From NCBI GenBank assembly GCA_002840565.1, contig PHBK01000007.1:1-64000 (forward strand): DNA of 64,000 nt, written 5' to 3'. The stretch's first letter is position 1, and each line of letters starts with the position of its first letter. Positions 8,988 to 18,426 of this stretch are shown piece after piece. The translations under genes were made by a program, and so were the position numbers. The notes beneath the pieces are model-generated. The model did not search any database. It was not told where the DNA came from and was given only the letters and a program-made list of their open reading frames with translations. The stretch is from Deltaproteobacteria bacterium HGW-Deltaproteobacteria-12. Its GTDB lineage: Bacteria > Desulfobacterota > Syntrophia > Syntrophales > Smithellaceae.

Positions 8988-9412
8988 TGTATTATATAGA
9001 TACCAGCGTAATCGTCTCCTATTACTGTCCGGAAGCCCTTGCCGATAAAGCGGAAGCGTTTCTGTCCAAAATTGACAGGCCGAATATCAGCGCCCTTGCG
9101 GAAGTCGAGTTTTTCTCAGCACTTTCCCGAAAAATTCGGAATAAGGAAATGGATGCGAAAACAGCCAGAAAAATATCCGCAAAATTCCTTTCCCATATTG
9201 AAGGGAAATATTTCCATTATTTGCCGGTGACGGCCAATCACTATAGTCTTGCAGCCACCTGGATTTCCCAATTCACCCTGCCTTTGAAATCGCTTGATGC
9301 CCTTCACTTGGCCGTAGCTTCCTGTGAAGATTTTATTATTGTCACCCTTGATCATCAGCTGTATCAAAACGCCAGGAAACTTGATATTGAAGCAATAATG
9401 ATAATAGAATAA
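8987..9412 (+). CDS. vapC: PIN-domain ribonuclease toxin (VapC family)
   Basis: PIN-domain toxin of 141 residues. The acidic active-site residues are in place: Asp5 in YIDTSV, Glu39/Glu41 in ALAEVEFF, Asp104 in SLDALHLA and Asp122 in TLDHQL. PIN toxins cleave RNA, commonly initiator tRNA or rRNA; this target is unknown. It follows and overlaps the Phd-type antitoxin by one base. Confidence 0.92.
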   Translation: MYYIDTSVIVSYYCPEALADKAEAFLSKIDRPNISALAEVEFFSALSRKIRNKEMDAKTARKISAKFLSHIEGKYFHYLPVTANHYSLAATWISQFTLPLKSLDALHLAVASCEDFIIVTLDHQLYQNARKLDIEAIMIIE

Positions 9413-9482
9413 GCTTGTTGCAGCAAGACAAAGAATGAGGAAAGCTGAGGGCATGCAGGGCTTTAAGGAAGCCTGGAAAATA

Positions 9483-9576
9483 CGGCCTATCGGGGAAATG
9501 TCTGCCCTATCGCAGGTCCGCCATCTCGGGAAAGGTCGGTCTGTCGGTGAAATATCCGGCCGATCACAAAAGGTCG
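9483..9576 (+). repeat. degenerate 54-base tandem duplication in intergenic DNA
   Basis: The gap 9413-9692 has no convincing gene. It holds two related segments starting at 9483 and 9537 (CGGCCTATCGGGGAAATGTC and CGGTCTGTCGGTGAAATATC), about 75 percent alike by eye. Downstream, GGCAGGC (9640-9646) can pair with GCCTGTC (9655-9661) and is followed by a T-rich tract to 9676, a weak possible terminator between the convergent toxin and synthetase genes. Confidence 0.35.
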
Positions 9577-9692
9577 GGACAGGCAGCATCAGAAATAACC
9601 TTGCCCGGGATGCGGGATAATTTAAAAGAAGGTTCGGTAGGCAGGCATTCTCAAGCCTGTCACGTTTAGTTTTTTCCCCGATAGCCGGAGTT

Positions 9693-11840
9693 TTACCCTT
9701 TCAGAACAAACAGAGCGTCGGCGACGACCGGGTTTGCCCCGGTGAGGATCACGGGATTCAAGTCAATCTCCGCGATCTCGTTGTGGTTCAGGGCGATGAA
9801 GCCGAGCGACTGGATAATTGCGGCCAATGCGGTCCTGTCCGCAGCCGGCATACCGCGAATGCCGTCAAGGATGGCTTTAGCCTTGATGTCGTCCAGCATC
9901 TCCTCCGCATCGGCTGCGCTCAGCGGAGCCAGACGCAGAGTGTTGTCTTTCAGGATCTCCGTAAAGATACCGCCCAGGCCAAACAGAATGCAGGGATCGA
10001 ATCCCGGGAAGCGGGTCATTCCGACGACCAGTTCCCGTCCGCCCGCCAGCATTTCCTGAACGAGGATGGGGACGTCGCGGCCGGCGGCCCGGCGGATGGA
10101 AGCGAAGGCGGCTTGCAGGTCTTCCTCTGTCCGCAGATTCAAAGCAATCAGTCCTTTTCCGGACTTGTGCATGATCTGCCAGTCGCAGGCTTTGAGCGCA
10201 ACGGGATAACCGATAGCGGCGGCGGCAACCGTCGCCTCGTCGGAACTGAAGACGAGCATTTCTCTTGCAACGGGAATACCGTAAAGAGCCAGGATCCTCT
10301 TACCCGCAGCTTCGTCCAGGGCTTTCTGGCCGGCGGCGACGGCATTCCTGATGATCTTCTGAGCCTCCGGAGATGGCGGCGGCGGCGCAGGCCGGCTGAA
10401 GGCTTTGCGTCCGCGGATCTCCTTGTGCCGCAGCAGGCTCAGCATAGCCCGGGCTGTCTTTTCGGGGGCGTCGAAAACGGGGATGTTATTGTCTTCGTAG
10501 GTTTCTACGAAGTTGTCACTTCTGTCCAGGAAGGAGCAGATAAGCAGCGGCAGCTTGTATTTGGCGGGCAGCGCCATTGCCGCGGCGAGATTGTTGGGGA
10601 AGTTGGCGAGGAAATCTTCCAGAGGAAGATTGTTGAACAGCATAGACAGATGCGGGTAGACCTCCTTCATCCATCCCGATCTCATGGGGCCGTGGATGAT
10701 CAGCCCGTCGATTTCTCCGCTCTTCAGCAGGATTTCCGGGATATGAATCGTCATCTGGTCCGTATCCATGTTAAAGGTCAGATCCACGGGATTGGCGCTG
10801 GAAGCATGGGGGGGGATGTATGGCCTGATCTGGTTTTGAACCTCTGCGGAAAGGGTCGGGACGGTGAGTCCGCCCTGCTCGGCCGCATTCGCCATGGCCG
10901 TGCCCGGTCCGCCGGAATGCGTGATAACGGCGATCCGGTTGCCCTGGAGCGGCGGCTGAGTTGCTGCCGTCCAGCCGTGGGCATAAAGGTCTTCAATGGA
11001 GTGAACGCGGATAATGCCGGCCTGCTTGAAGATGCCGTCATACAAAAAATCCGGTCCGGCCATGGCGCCCGTGTGGCTCAGGCCGGCCCTGGCTCCCGCA
11101 GTCGAGCCGCCCACATATTGAGCGAAAACAGGTTTATAGGGGGTAATCTTGCGGGCCTCTTCGATGAACCGCTGGCCGTCTCTGATCGATTCGACATACA
11201 GAGCGACCGCCCGGCTCTGCTCGTCCTCCCCCAGATAGCTCATTGCTTCGATGAGATCGATGTTGGCCTCGTTGCCGGTGCTGATGGCTTTGCTCAGGCG
11301 GATGCCGCGGTTGCGCAGGTAGGCTAAAGTCTGGGTGATATAGGTCCCGCTCTGGGAGGCAATTCCCAGAAGACCGGGGCGGCCATCAAAACGCATGACC
11401 GTCAGGTTAAGTGAAATGGCAGAATTCAATATCCCCATGCAGTTGGGTCCGACGAAACGGATTCCCCAGCGCGCGGCGGTCTCGTTGAGCTTAGTTTCCA
11501 GCCGTTTGCCTTCGGCCCCAACTTCCTTGAATCCCGCAGTGCAGACAATGATCCTTTTCGTTCCGATCCGGCCGAACGACTCCATCAGGGGAAAAACATG
11601 GGCCTGCGGGACAACGATCATGCCCAGGTCAGGCGTCTCCGGCAGATCCTCCGGCGAAGCAAATGCTTTCAGACCGATAACAGTTTTTTCCTGGGGATGG
11701 ATAGGGTAAAGTTTTCCTGAATAACCGTCTTTAAGAGCGCTCAGAGCCTGCATTGTTCCCATTTTCAGAGGATTGTTGCTTGCACCGACAATGGCGATGG
11801 ATTTTGGGTTCATTAGAGTATGCAGAGGATTTTCCGGCAT
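9693..11840 (-). CDS. ADP-forming acyl-CoA synthetase (acetate-CoA ligase), fused alpha and beta subunits
   Basis: Enzyme of 715 residues interconverting acyl-CoA + ADP + Pi and acid + ATP + CoA. The alpha half begins with a CoA-binding Rossmann domain (NPKSIAIVGASNNPLKMGT) and a ligase-CoA domain in which His256 (GLSHTGAMAG) matches the phosphorylated histidine of the family. The beta half, from about residue 490, is an ATP-grasp domain (YPVALKACDWQIMHKSG, and QEMLAGGRELVVGM). The frame is open to 11894, but ATG 11840 has a GGAGAA site and matches the family start. In fermenters it conserves energy from acyl-CoA as ATP. Confidence 0.93.
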   Translation of the reverse strand: MPENPLHTLMNPKSIAIVGASNNPLKMGTMQALSALKDGYSGKLYPIHPQEKTVIGLKAFASPEDLPETPDLGMIVVPQAHVFPLMESFGRIGTKRIIVCTAGFKEVGAEGKRLETKLNETAARWGIRFVGPNCMGILNSAISLNLTVMRFDGRPGLLGIASQSGTYITQTLAYLRNRGIRLSKAISTGNEANIDLIEAMSYLGEDEQSRAVALYVESIRDGQRFIEEARKITPYKPVFAQYVGGSTAGARAGLSHTGAMAGPDFLYDGIFKQAGIIRVHSIEDLYAHGWTAATQPPLQGNRIAVITHSGGPGTAMANAAEQGGLTVPTLSAEVQNQIRPYIPPHASSANPVDLTFNMDTDQMTIHIPEILLKSGEIDGLIIHGPMRSGWMKEVYPHLSMLFNNLPLEDFLANFPNNLAAAMALPAKYKLPLLICSFLDRSDNFVETYEDNNIPVFDAPEKTARAMLSLLRHKEIRGRKAFSRPAPPPPSPEAQKIIRNAVAAGQKALDEAAGKRILALYGIPVAREMLVFSSDEATVAAAAIGYPVALKACDWQIMHKSGKGLIALNLRTEEDLQAAFASIRRAAGRDVPILVQEMLAGGRELVVGMTRFPGFDPCILFGLGGIFTEILKDNTLRLAPLSAADAEEMLDDIKAKAILDGIRGMPAADRTALAAIIQSLGFIALNHNEIAEIDLNPVILTGANPVVADALFVLKG

Positions 11841-11910
11841 GGTGGTTTCTCCTTCTTCCGTAAAAATAGGGACAGCCACGAAGTCCCTTATCATGGATGC
11901 AATGATTTTT

Positions 11911-12780
11911 CTAGATCAAAGCCAACTTGTTCAGAAAAGCTTCTACTTCGGCAAACACATTACGGGAGATCTCGCCTCTGACGATACCATGCTGATGAAA
12001 GTGAATCTCCCGATATACTTTGTTCGGCGACGAGATCCGGTCATGGATTTTTCTGCCGCTTTGACCATCCACTTTGGGATCATTGTCGGCCTGGATGATC
12101 AGCACCGGCAGGGACAAGGCGGGCAGTTTTTTATATACTTTTTTCATCAATGCCTTGACCTGCACGAAACTTCGGACGGGACAGCGGAAATAATTGATCT
12201 GCGGGTTGTCGGGATGGTTGGCGACAAAATCCCGGCGCAGGCATTTGATGCCCAGGCTGTGCAGAAACGAATTCCAATGGTCGAGGGGTTCGGCAAAGCG
12301 AGAAGAGATGCCCTTAAATTTAAAGGGAGCGCTGATCGAAATTACCGCCGCGAAAGCTTCCGGCTTGGTGATGGCCTGATGCAGTGCCAGGGCCGCGCCG
12401 GTGGAAAAACCGGCGACAACGATTTGCTCGCAGCAGCTCTTTAGAATGGCATGTCCGCGGTTTACGGAATCCACCCAGTCACGATAACTGCAACGGGCCA
12501 GATCCACAGCGGAGGTTCCGTGACCGGCCAGTCTGGGCGCATAAACCGTAAAACCCAGGGAATATAAAGATTCCGCCCACTCGCGCACTTCCTCCGGTGC
12601 GGCCATCAGACCGTGAATCAGGAGAACTCCCCGCTGCGTTGCGGCAGAATGAAGCAGGTATGGTTCTCCGATGGGACGGGGTTTTGTTTCCCCTGCCAGA
12701 AAATGTTTTTTATAAGCGCCGGCAAAAAGAAGGGATTCCCGCTGCATCAGGCGCTTACATTCGTCTGAGACTAACATCAT
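11911..12780 (-). CDS. alpha/beta hydrolase, carboxylesterase-like
   Basis: Protein of 289 residues with the triad of an esterase/monoacylglycerol lipase-like hydrolase: HGLMAAPEE at the oxyanion loop, nucleophile Ser126 in AGFSTGAA, an acid in IQADNDPKVD and a base His in HQHGIV. The early APRLAGHGTS loop is typical of thermostable carboxylesterases acting on short acyl esters. No signal peptide. It lies 70 bases upstream of the acyl-CoA synthetase in the same direction, so it might release acids that the synthetase handles; this is inference from position. Confidence 0.82.
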   Translation of the reverse strand: MMLVSDECKRLMQRESLLFAGAYKKHFLAGETKPRPIGEPYLLHSAATQRGVLLIHGLMAAPEEVREWAESLYSLGFTVYAPRLAGHGTSAVDLARCSYRDWVDSVNRGHAILKSCCEQIVVAGFSTGAALALHQAITKPEAFAAVISISAPFKFKGISSRFAEPLDHWNSFLHSLGIKCLRRDFVANHPDNPQINYFRCPVRSFVQVKALMKKVYKKLPALSLPVLIIQADNDPKVDGQSGRKIHDRISSPNKVYREIHFHQHGIVRGEISRNVFAEVEAFLNKLALI

Positions 12781-12834
12781 TCCATACCAGGGGCTGATGC
12801 AGGAAGGCCGGCATCGGCGAAATCTTTCTTGCCA

Positions 12835-13492
12835 TCAGACAACCTGACTTAAATATACTATGTAAATCATTGCGTAGTGAAGCCCGCCGCCAATCAGGAC
12901 CATAATGTGAAATAGTTCATGAAAACTGAAAACACCTGGCACCAGCCGCGGTTTCTTTGTTGCATAGATTAAACCACCCAGTGAGAAAAAAACACCCCCG
13001 GCAAACAGCAGAACCCCCTGCGCAACTGTCATATAGGCCAGCATCTGCTTGATCGGGATGAACGCTAATCCGCCCATGATGAAATATATCAGGGCATATA
13101 GAACCCGCGGTGCACGGGGGAAAAACAGTTGCGAGACAAGGCCGAATCCCACCAGTCCCCATTGAATAGCGATCATGGACCAGCGCCAGTAACCCTCCAG
13201 AAACATATAACAGATGGGCGTATAGGTGCCGGCGATCATGCAAAAGATGGCAAAGCGGTCCATTCTTCTCCAGAAGGACAGCTCATTTTCCGCTTTCTTG
13301 AAGGCGTGGTATAATGAACTCGCTAAAAACAGAAAAACCACCGATATTCCATAGATGAGGGAAGTGATCAAAGCGGTGGATGAATAGCAGGCGACCAGCG
13401 CTAAAAATACAGTGCCGACGGCTGCCGCAATCGCTCCGGCCAGATGGGAATAGAAATTAAAATATTCTCGAATTTTTATTGCTATGGTTCAT
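12835..13492 (-). pseudogene. hemolysin III-family membrane protein with apparent +1 frameshift near the 5' end
   Basis: Seven-helix hemolysin III/YqfA-type protein. The uninterrupted part from TTG 13371 gives 178 residues. The frame stays open upstream and encodes the conserved N-terminus (KIREYFNFYSHLAGAI), yet that frame has no ATG, GTG or TTG before its stop. ATG 13492, behind GAAGGA, is one base out of frame. Removing one A from the A5 run (plus-strand T 13473-13477) joins them as MNHSNKIREYFNFYSH and gives about 218 residues, the normal family length. Either a real frameshift or a sequencing error. Family members are integral membrane proteins; haemolytic activity is not generally shown. 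Confidence 0.75.
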
Positions 13493-13681
13493 TCCTTCTT
13501 TCTTGAGCCGTTGGTTGGCCACCCAAAGGTAGATTAACGGCCTGATAAAAAGATACCAGATTGATCCACCGGTAAAACTTATACATGTTATGAAAGAATT
13601 CTGCCATAATTAATTTCTTGTCGGCGGATCAATTGTGCGCATAAACCCGCCCGGTTTCAATAAGGCCGGAACAAATTGCCA

Positions 13682-14461
13682 TCATCGGGCGGCTGCTCTT
13701 CGCAATACGGCTATCATTTGTTGATGAATCCGGCCATTGGAAGCAAGAATATTCGGCGAGAGCATATTCCAGGAACTACCCGAAATTTCTGTTATTTCTC
13801 CGCCCGCTTCTTCGATCATTAAACGTGCGGCAGCCACATCCCATGGTTGGAGCTTCAGTTCCCAGAAGCCGTCAAAGCGGCCGGCGGCAACGTATGCCAT
13901 ATCCAGGGCAGCCGCTCCCGCGCGCCGGATGGCCTGCACTTCTTTTGCCATCCCATTGAAGTAATTGATATTATTTTCTTTGCTTTCCCTGATGTCATAA
14001 GGGAAGCCGGTGGCCAGCAGGCTTCTGTTCAGATCGAATGTTGTTGATACAGCCAATCTCTTGCCGTTTAAATATGCTCCCCTACCGCGCACCGCGGTAA
14101 AGGTGTCCCGGCGCGTCGGATCATAAATAACCCCCAATTCTACCAACCCGTCTTTTTCCAGGGCAATGGAAACACAAAAAACAGGGTAGCCATGAGCATA
14201 ATTGGTGGTGCCATCCAGAGGGTCAATGATCCAGCGCAGTCTAGTGCCGGGAATCGCCGGAGATTCCTCGGCGAGAATTCCGGAGTCGGGAAAGTTTTGC
14301 CGGATTGCCGCAATAATTAAGCTTTCCGACATCTTATCGGCCTCCGTAACCAGATTAATATCGCCTTTGTATGATACAGCAATGGATTGATCAAATTTTT
14401 CCATTAATAAAGCGCCTGCTTCCTGGGCTAATTTCACGGTAAAGTCTTTCATTTCATTCAT
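13682..14461 (-). CDS. suhB: inositol-1-monophosphatase family protein
   Basis: Mg-dependent phosphatase of 259 residues. The metal-binding set is complete: Glu65/66 in ILAEES, Asp80 and Asp83 in IIDPLDGTTNY, and Asp208 in WDVAAARLMIEEAGG. The family dephosphorylates inositol phosphates and sometimes fructose bisphosphate or PAP; substrate not determined here. It stands alone between the hemolysin III gene and the divergent RodZ-like gene. Confidence 0.9.
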   Translation of the reverse strand: MNEMKDFTVKLAQEAGALLMEKFDQSIAVSYKGDINLVTEADKMSESLIIAAIRQNFPDSGILAEESPAIPGTRLRWIIDPLDGTTNYAHGYPVFCVSIALEKDGLVELGVIYDPTRRDTFTAVRGRGAYLNGKRLAVSTTFDLNRSLLATGFPYDIRESKENNINYFNGMAKEVQAIRRAGAAALDMAYVAAGRFDGFWELKLQPWDVAAARLMIEEAGGEITEISGSSWNMLSPNILASNGRIHQQMIAVLRRAAAR

Positions 14462-14499
14462 GGAAGAATTACTCCTGATGACAAGTATTGGGATTGTGC

Positions 14500-14527
14500 T
14501 TGTAATAAACTTTTGCCAGAATATAAA
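14500..14527 (+). promoter_or_regulatory. candidate promoter for the rodZ-like/tatA pair
   Basis: TTGTAA (14500-14505), a 16-base spacer and TATAAA (14522-14527), about 95 bases before the RodZ-like start. Seen by eye only. Confidence 0.3.
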
Positions 14528-14624
14528 GGATTAAAATGGTTGGCTTTCTTTGATAAAAAGTTGCGCTTCACCGGAATAAATGCTAAACAACTCCAAATAA
14601 ATATTTTTGTTAGTGATTCTAAGT

Positions 14625-15491
14625 ATGAGTCCAGAAAAAGACACCCCTAACGATTTTTTAGGTCTGAAGGCACAAAGAGAAACTTTACGGCTGACGCTGC
14701 AAGATATCTCCGGTCTTACCCGGATCAGCCTGGTTAATCTGGAAGCCATTGAAAACGGTGCTTTTTGCCATCTCCCCGCTCCGATCTACTCGAAAAATTT
14801 TATTAAATCTTATGCCCGGGAGCTGAATTTGGACAGCAAGCCGATCCTCGATAGTTACGAAGCTTATCTGACTTCACTGCAAACCATCCAGGCACCACTG
14901 CCGGAAATGGAGCCGCCTCCCGAGCCTTTGATCAGGAGAATTGCTCCGTACAAAGTATCTATAGCGGCCGCCTCCATTATAATTGCCGTTATTGTTGTTA
15001 CCCTTATTATTTTTCAACGACGCGAACCCGTGCCTTCGGTTGTCGCTCCACCGCCGGCAATTATCCCTGCGGCGCCCCAGCCCGCCGTAAGCGCACCGGA
15101 AAATCCTGTCCAACAGGCGGTGCCGGCCAAAACTGTTGGTAAGCCTGCGGGAGAAGCAACCGATCCGCCGCCACCGCAAAAAAGCGTAGCGGCGGTAAAT
15201 ATTCCCCCTGGGCACTTACCGTTAGTCGAAAAAAAAGCACCGGCCGTAGCAAGTAGTTCAGGTGCCGATCTTCTGGTGATTAAAGCAACGGAAGAAGCAT
15301 GGCTGAGAATAAGAATTGATCAAAATCAACCGTTTCAAGTCCTTTTGAAGCCGGGAGAGGAAATTAAACGCACCGGCACCGGCTTTGAATTGGACATCGG
15401 TAATGCCGGTGGCATAAGAATGCAGTTTAAAGGGAAAACTGTCGAAAATCTGGGCAAGTCGGGTGAAGTGATCCATTTGCAGTTACCATAA
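14625..15491 (+). CDS. RodZ-like membrane protein with HTH and DUF4115 domains
   Basis: Bitopic inner-membrane protein of 288 residues. Residues about 12-85 form an XRE-like helix-turn-helix (LRLTLQDISGLTRISLVNLEAIE, split across helices), one transmembrane helix spans about 110-130, then a Pro/Ala-rich periplasmic linker, and a C-terminal DUF4115 beta domain (about 205-288). This is the RodZ layout; RodZ links MreB to the cell wall machinery. TTG 14607 is an alternative start, but ATG 14625 fits the family better. It is followed 27 bases later by tatA. Confidence 0.82.
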   Translation: MSPEKDTPNDFLGLKAQRETLRLTLQDISGLTRISLVNLEAIENGAFCHLPAPIYSKNFIKSYARELNLDSKPILDSYEAYLTSLQTIQAPLPEMEPPPEPLIRRIAPYKVSIAAASIIIAVIVVTLIIFQRREPVPSVVAPPPAIIPAAPQPAVSAPENPVQQAVPAKTVGKPAGEATDPPPPQKSVAAVNIPPGHLPLVEKKAPAVASSSGADLLVIKATEEAWLRIRIDQNQPFQVLLKPGEEIKRTGTGFELDIGNAGGIRMQFKGKTVENLGKSGEVIHLQLP

Positions 15492-15518
15492 ATAAAATGT
15501 TTCCATGAGGTGAAAAAA

Positions 15519-15704
15519 ATGTTTGGAATAGGTGTGCCGGAACTGTTGATAATATTAGTTATTGTAGTGATTATTTTTGGCGTCGGCAAGTTGCCGGAAA
15601 TTGGCTCAGCGCTGGGCAAGGGTATTAAGAATTTTAAGAAGTCAGTGAGCGGAGACAGTGATTCCGCCAATTCACCCGCCAAAAAAGAAGATGAGAAAAA
15701 ATAG
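15519..15704 (+). CDS. tatA: Sec-independent protein translocase TatA/E
   Basis: Small Tat pore subunit, 61 residues: [12 protein letters not shown] membrane helix, the conserved [22 protein letters not shown] amphipathic hinge region (written in two overlapping parts in the family), and a short charged acidic/Lys tail. ATG 15519 is chosen over GTG 15510 because GAGGTG lies 7 bases before it and the protein then begins MFGIG, as in homologues. TatC is not in the window. Confidence 0.93.
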   Translation: MFGIGVPELLIILVIVVIIFGVGKLPEIGSALGKGIKNFKKSVSGDSDSANSPAKKEDEKK

Positions 15705-15816
15705 CCGATATTAGATCAGTGCTAAGTTTTGTAAAGTGTCCTGAATAATACAGGGGGCAAGACCAATTGCCCCCGCCCGCTGATTGTAAAGCGCATTACA
15801 CCAAGGGGATTTTTAC

Positions 15817-16263
15817 TTATCCCGCCTGCTTCTCGGCCGCAACAATGTCCGGAACTTTCATGACGACAGCTGCCACCGGACAGTCAAGGGAGCAGAAACC
15901 GCACCCCAGACAGGCTTTCTCGTTTCTCAGATACGGGAATTCATGGAGGTTGGGAGAATCTGTCAGGCGCGCCATGGCCAGGCAACTGACCGGACATGTC
16001 TCCACGCAGATCGTGCACGACATGCACACTTGCGGGTTGAACGCGGGTTTATCCCACTGGGAGCGCTTTTTCATGATGCAGGCTTTCCCTAATCCATCCA
16101 GAACGGCGCTCTGCGGGCATATCCTCCCGCATGCCCCGCATTCTATGCACGCATTCCGGTCTATCGCGTGGGAATTTTTCCGTTCACCGGAAATGGCCTC
16201 CACAGGGCAGATCTTCTTGCAGGCCCCGCAGCCGTTGCATTTATCGGTTATTTCGTAAGCCAC
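15817..16263 (-). CDS. ferredoxin with four [4Fe-4S] motifs
   Basis: Electron-transfer protein of 148 residues with four complete CxxCxxCxxxCP motifs: CNGCGACKKICP, CIECGACGRICP, CMSCTICVETCP and CLGCGFCSLDCP. It could therefore hold four [4Fe-4S] clusters in two dicluster folds. It lies 20 bases downstream of the aldehyde oxidoreductase in the same direction and is probably its electron partner. No signal peptide, so cytoplasmic. Confidence 0.9.
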   Translation of the reverse strand: MAYEITDKCNGCGACKKICPVEAISGERKNSHAIDRNACIECGACGRICPQSAVLDGLGKACIMKKRSQWDKPAFNPQVCMSCTICVETCPVSCLAMARLTDSPNLHEFPYLRNEKACLGCGFCSLDCPVAAVVMKVPDIVAAEKQAG

Positions 16264-16283
16264 TTTTCACCTCCATAATTCTT

Positions 16284-18245
16284 TCACCAGGGATTGATGC
16301 CCAGCCGTTTCATGCTTTCGTCGGTCGGTATGCCGGTTTTTGTGTCCCAGCCGAAGAGTTTCCAGTAGTCGCTCATCATCTTATCGATCTGCACCGTCCT
16401 TCCCTTGTTGGCTCCATGCGTCATTGGCTTAATGCCGACGGCCCGGTCGCTCAACCTGTTGTCCCGGGGATTCTTGCCTTGCTTGATGTTGAAGGCCTGC
16501 CTCGTGGTTTGGATCCGTTCGCCGATGTCCATATAATCTTTGGGTGTTTTGTTCCACCCCGTTGAGGCATTGAGCCAGTCGAAGGTGGGTGCCCGCTTAA
16601 TGCCGAGAAAAGCTCCGAACATGCAGAGGCCTGCACCGTTGATCACATTCGTGAACTTGCTGCAGGCAACGGACTCCTGAGCATGCTTTTCGCTCGCCTG
16701 AAACAGGCTGTTTTTGGAGTAGATCTGGAAAGGTATTCTTCTGGGCAGTCCGGCAACTTTTTTCCAGAGTTGGAACATATCATAGTAAAGGTAGGCGCCG
16801 ATGGTATGCCTTCCGGGAGCCGGCTCCACCGAATAAGCCACGGCAAAGCCGGGGTCCATGCGCCCATCATGCATGGCCGGCTCCTGGCCGCCGGCGTGGA
16901 TGGCATACGCAGCAGCCCCCTTGCCGATCCTCGTTGCTGCAACCTTCACGCCATCGGCCAGGAGGTCTCCGATCCCCTCCCGATTAACAATCATGTGCAG
17001 AAGTTCGGTGATGCTCTTGCTGTCCCCCCATTTCAAATCGATTCCGCCGGTGTCGGCACTGTTGATGATTCCCTTTTCAAAGCACTCCAGGGCAAAGGCC
17101 ACTGTCGCCCCGGCGGAGATCGTGTCCATTCCTGCCCTGTTCAGGTATTCGTTGAGATAAAACAGGCTTGCGGTATCCTCATTCATGCAGAGGCCGCCCA
17201 GAGCAAGAACAGACTCATACTCCGGCTTGTGGGACACATTGTACTTTCCGGGGTATGAGCAGATGCCCCCGCATCCCAGCGGGCACGAATAACAGTGATA
17301 TTTTGCGGTCTCATGCTCGGCGAAAAGTTCCGGCGCGGCTGATCCTGACTTGCGCAGATCCCAATCCTCATTGCTGCCCTTCCAGTTCTTGACAGGAGAG
17401 TCGCCCCAGGCCGGCGACATCTGATTCATCGATGCCGTACCCCATTGCCGGAGCATGAATTTGTAGACCAGTCCGTCCATGGCCATGCCCGTGGGCAATA
17501 TCCTCAGGAGAGTTCCCATATAGGCCAAAACTCGCCCGGGACCGAGGGGGAGCTGAAACTGCACCCAACGGTTGCATTGCCTGCTCAGGCGGTGCATCTC
17601 GTCCCTGTTCTGGACGCCAATACGCTTTTTACCTTCCAGCACGATGGCCTTGAGCCTTTTTGCACCCATCACCGCCCCGAGCCCCGAACGTGCGGCCAGT
17701 CTTCCCCGATCATTGCTTATACCCGAAATAAGCGAGAGTTTTTCACCGGCTGGTCCGATGGTTGCTACGCAGGCGTGCGTTCCGTATTCGTTTTTCAGTT
17801 GCTCTTCCGTTTCTACCGTGTCCTTGCCCCACAGGGACGATGCATCCTTCAACTCGGCCACCCCGTTTTTTACGGTGAGAATTACTGGTTTCTCGCTGAT
17901 CCCGGTAAAAAAGATGCCGTCATATCCGGACCGTTTAATCGCCGGGGAAAGGGTCCCTCCGCAGTTTGCATCTCCCCATCCTCCGGTGAGCGGCGACTTG
18001 CCGACGGCCATCCATCTTCCGGAAAAGAGGCTTCCTGTCCCGGTAAGAAGCCCGGAGACGAAACCCAGGATATTATCGGGGCCGAGAGGGTCGGCCCCGG
18101 CCGGAATCCTCTCATACAGCAGGTACGATGCCAAGCCCAATCCGGAGAGATACTTTTCGTATACCTCATCGGGAATCTTTTCCTCACGGATAGTCGATTT
18201 GCTCAGATCGACCCACAAGACCTTTCCCATATATCCTCTGTTCAT
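16284..18245 (-). CDS. aor: aldehyde:ferredoxin oxidoreductase (tungsten family)
   Basis: Enzyme of 653 residues that interconverts aldehydes and carboxylic acids with ferredoxin, using a tungsten-bispterin cofactor and one [4Fe-4S] cluster. The cluster ligands are visible: Cys318, Cys321 and Cys325 in CYSCPLGCGG, and Cys353 in GGLCMNED, which exactly fits CX2CX3CX27C. The N-terminal domain carries GGWGDANCGG. Length is somewhat above the 605-residue archaeal AOR. A GGAGAGGG ribosome site precedes the ATG. Paired with the four-cluster ferredoxin. Confidence 0.93.
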   Translation of the reverse strand: MNRGYMGKVLWVDLSKSTIREEKIPDEVYEKYLSGLGLASYLLYERIPAGADPLGPDNILGFVSGLLTGTGSLFSGRWMAVGKSPLTGGWGDANCGGTLSPAIKRSGYDGIFFTGISEKPVILTVKNGVAELKDASSLWGKDTVETEEQLKNEYGTHACVATIGPAGEKLSLISGISNDRGRLAARSGLGAVMGAKRLKAIVLEGKKRIGVQNRDEMHRLSRQCNRWVQFQLPLGPGRVLAYMGTLLRILPTGMAMDGLVYKFMLRQWGTASMNQMSPAWGDSPVKNWKGSNEDWDLRKSGSAAPELFAEHETAKYHCYSCPLGCGGICSYPGKYNVSHKPEYESVLALGGLCMNEDTASLFYLNEYLNRAGMDTISAGATVAFALECFEKGIINSADTGGIDLKWGDSKSITELLHMIVNREGIGDLLADGVKVAATRIGKGAAAYAIHAGGQEPAMHDGRMDPGFAVAYSVEPAPGRHTIGAYLYYDMFQLWKKVAGLPRRIPFQIYSKNSLFQASEKHAQESVACSKFTNVINGAGLCMFGAFLGIKRAPTFDWLNASTGWNKTPKDYMDIGERIQTTRQAFNIKQGKNPRDNRLSDRAVGIKPMTHGANKGRTVQIDKMMSDYWKLFGWDTKTGIPTDESMKRLGINPW

Positions 18246-18426
18246 ACCCTCTCCTTACGCATGTTTTAATAATAGATCTGCCAAAATAACCGGAGCTGTT
18301 TTTTATGTCTTTGATATTTTATACCTAAGTAACAGAGTAAATCTCCGGACAGTTGACAAAAAAGGCTGTTCCTAAAGGGTTCTGAGCTGTTTTCTTGTGA
18401 AAATAGACTTCGCTAACAAAATTAAC

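Noticed and set aside
9783..11327. Long plus-strand open frame of 514 codons across the acyl-CoA synthetase
   Set aside because: It is antisense to a well supported gene in GC-rich DNA and shows no recognisable protein pattern.
18246..18426. Possible operator (CCGGAG and CTCCGG arms) between aor and thrC
   Set aside because: Only 6-base arms about 50 bases apart, with no second copy elsewhere.
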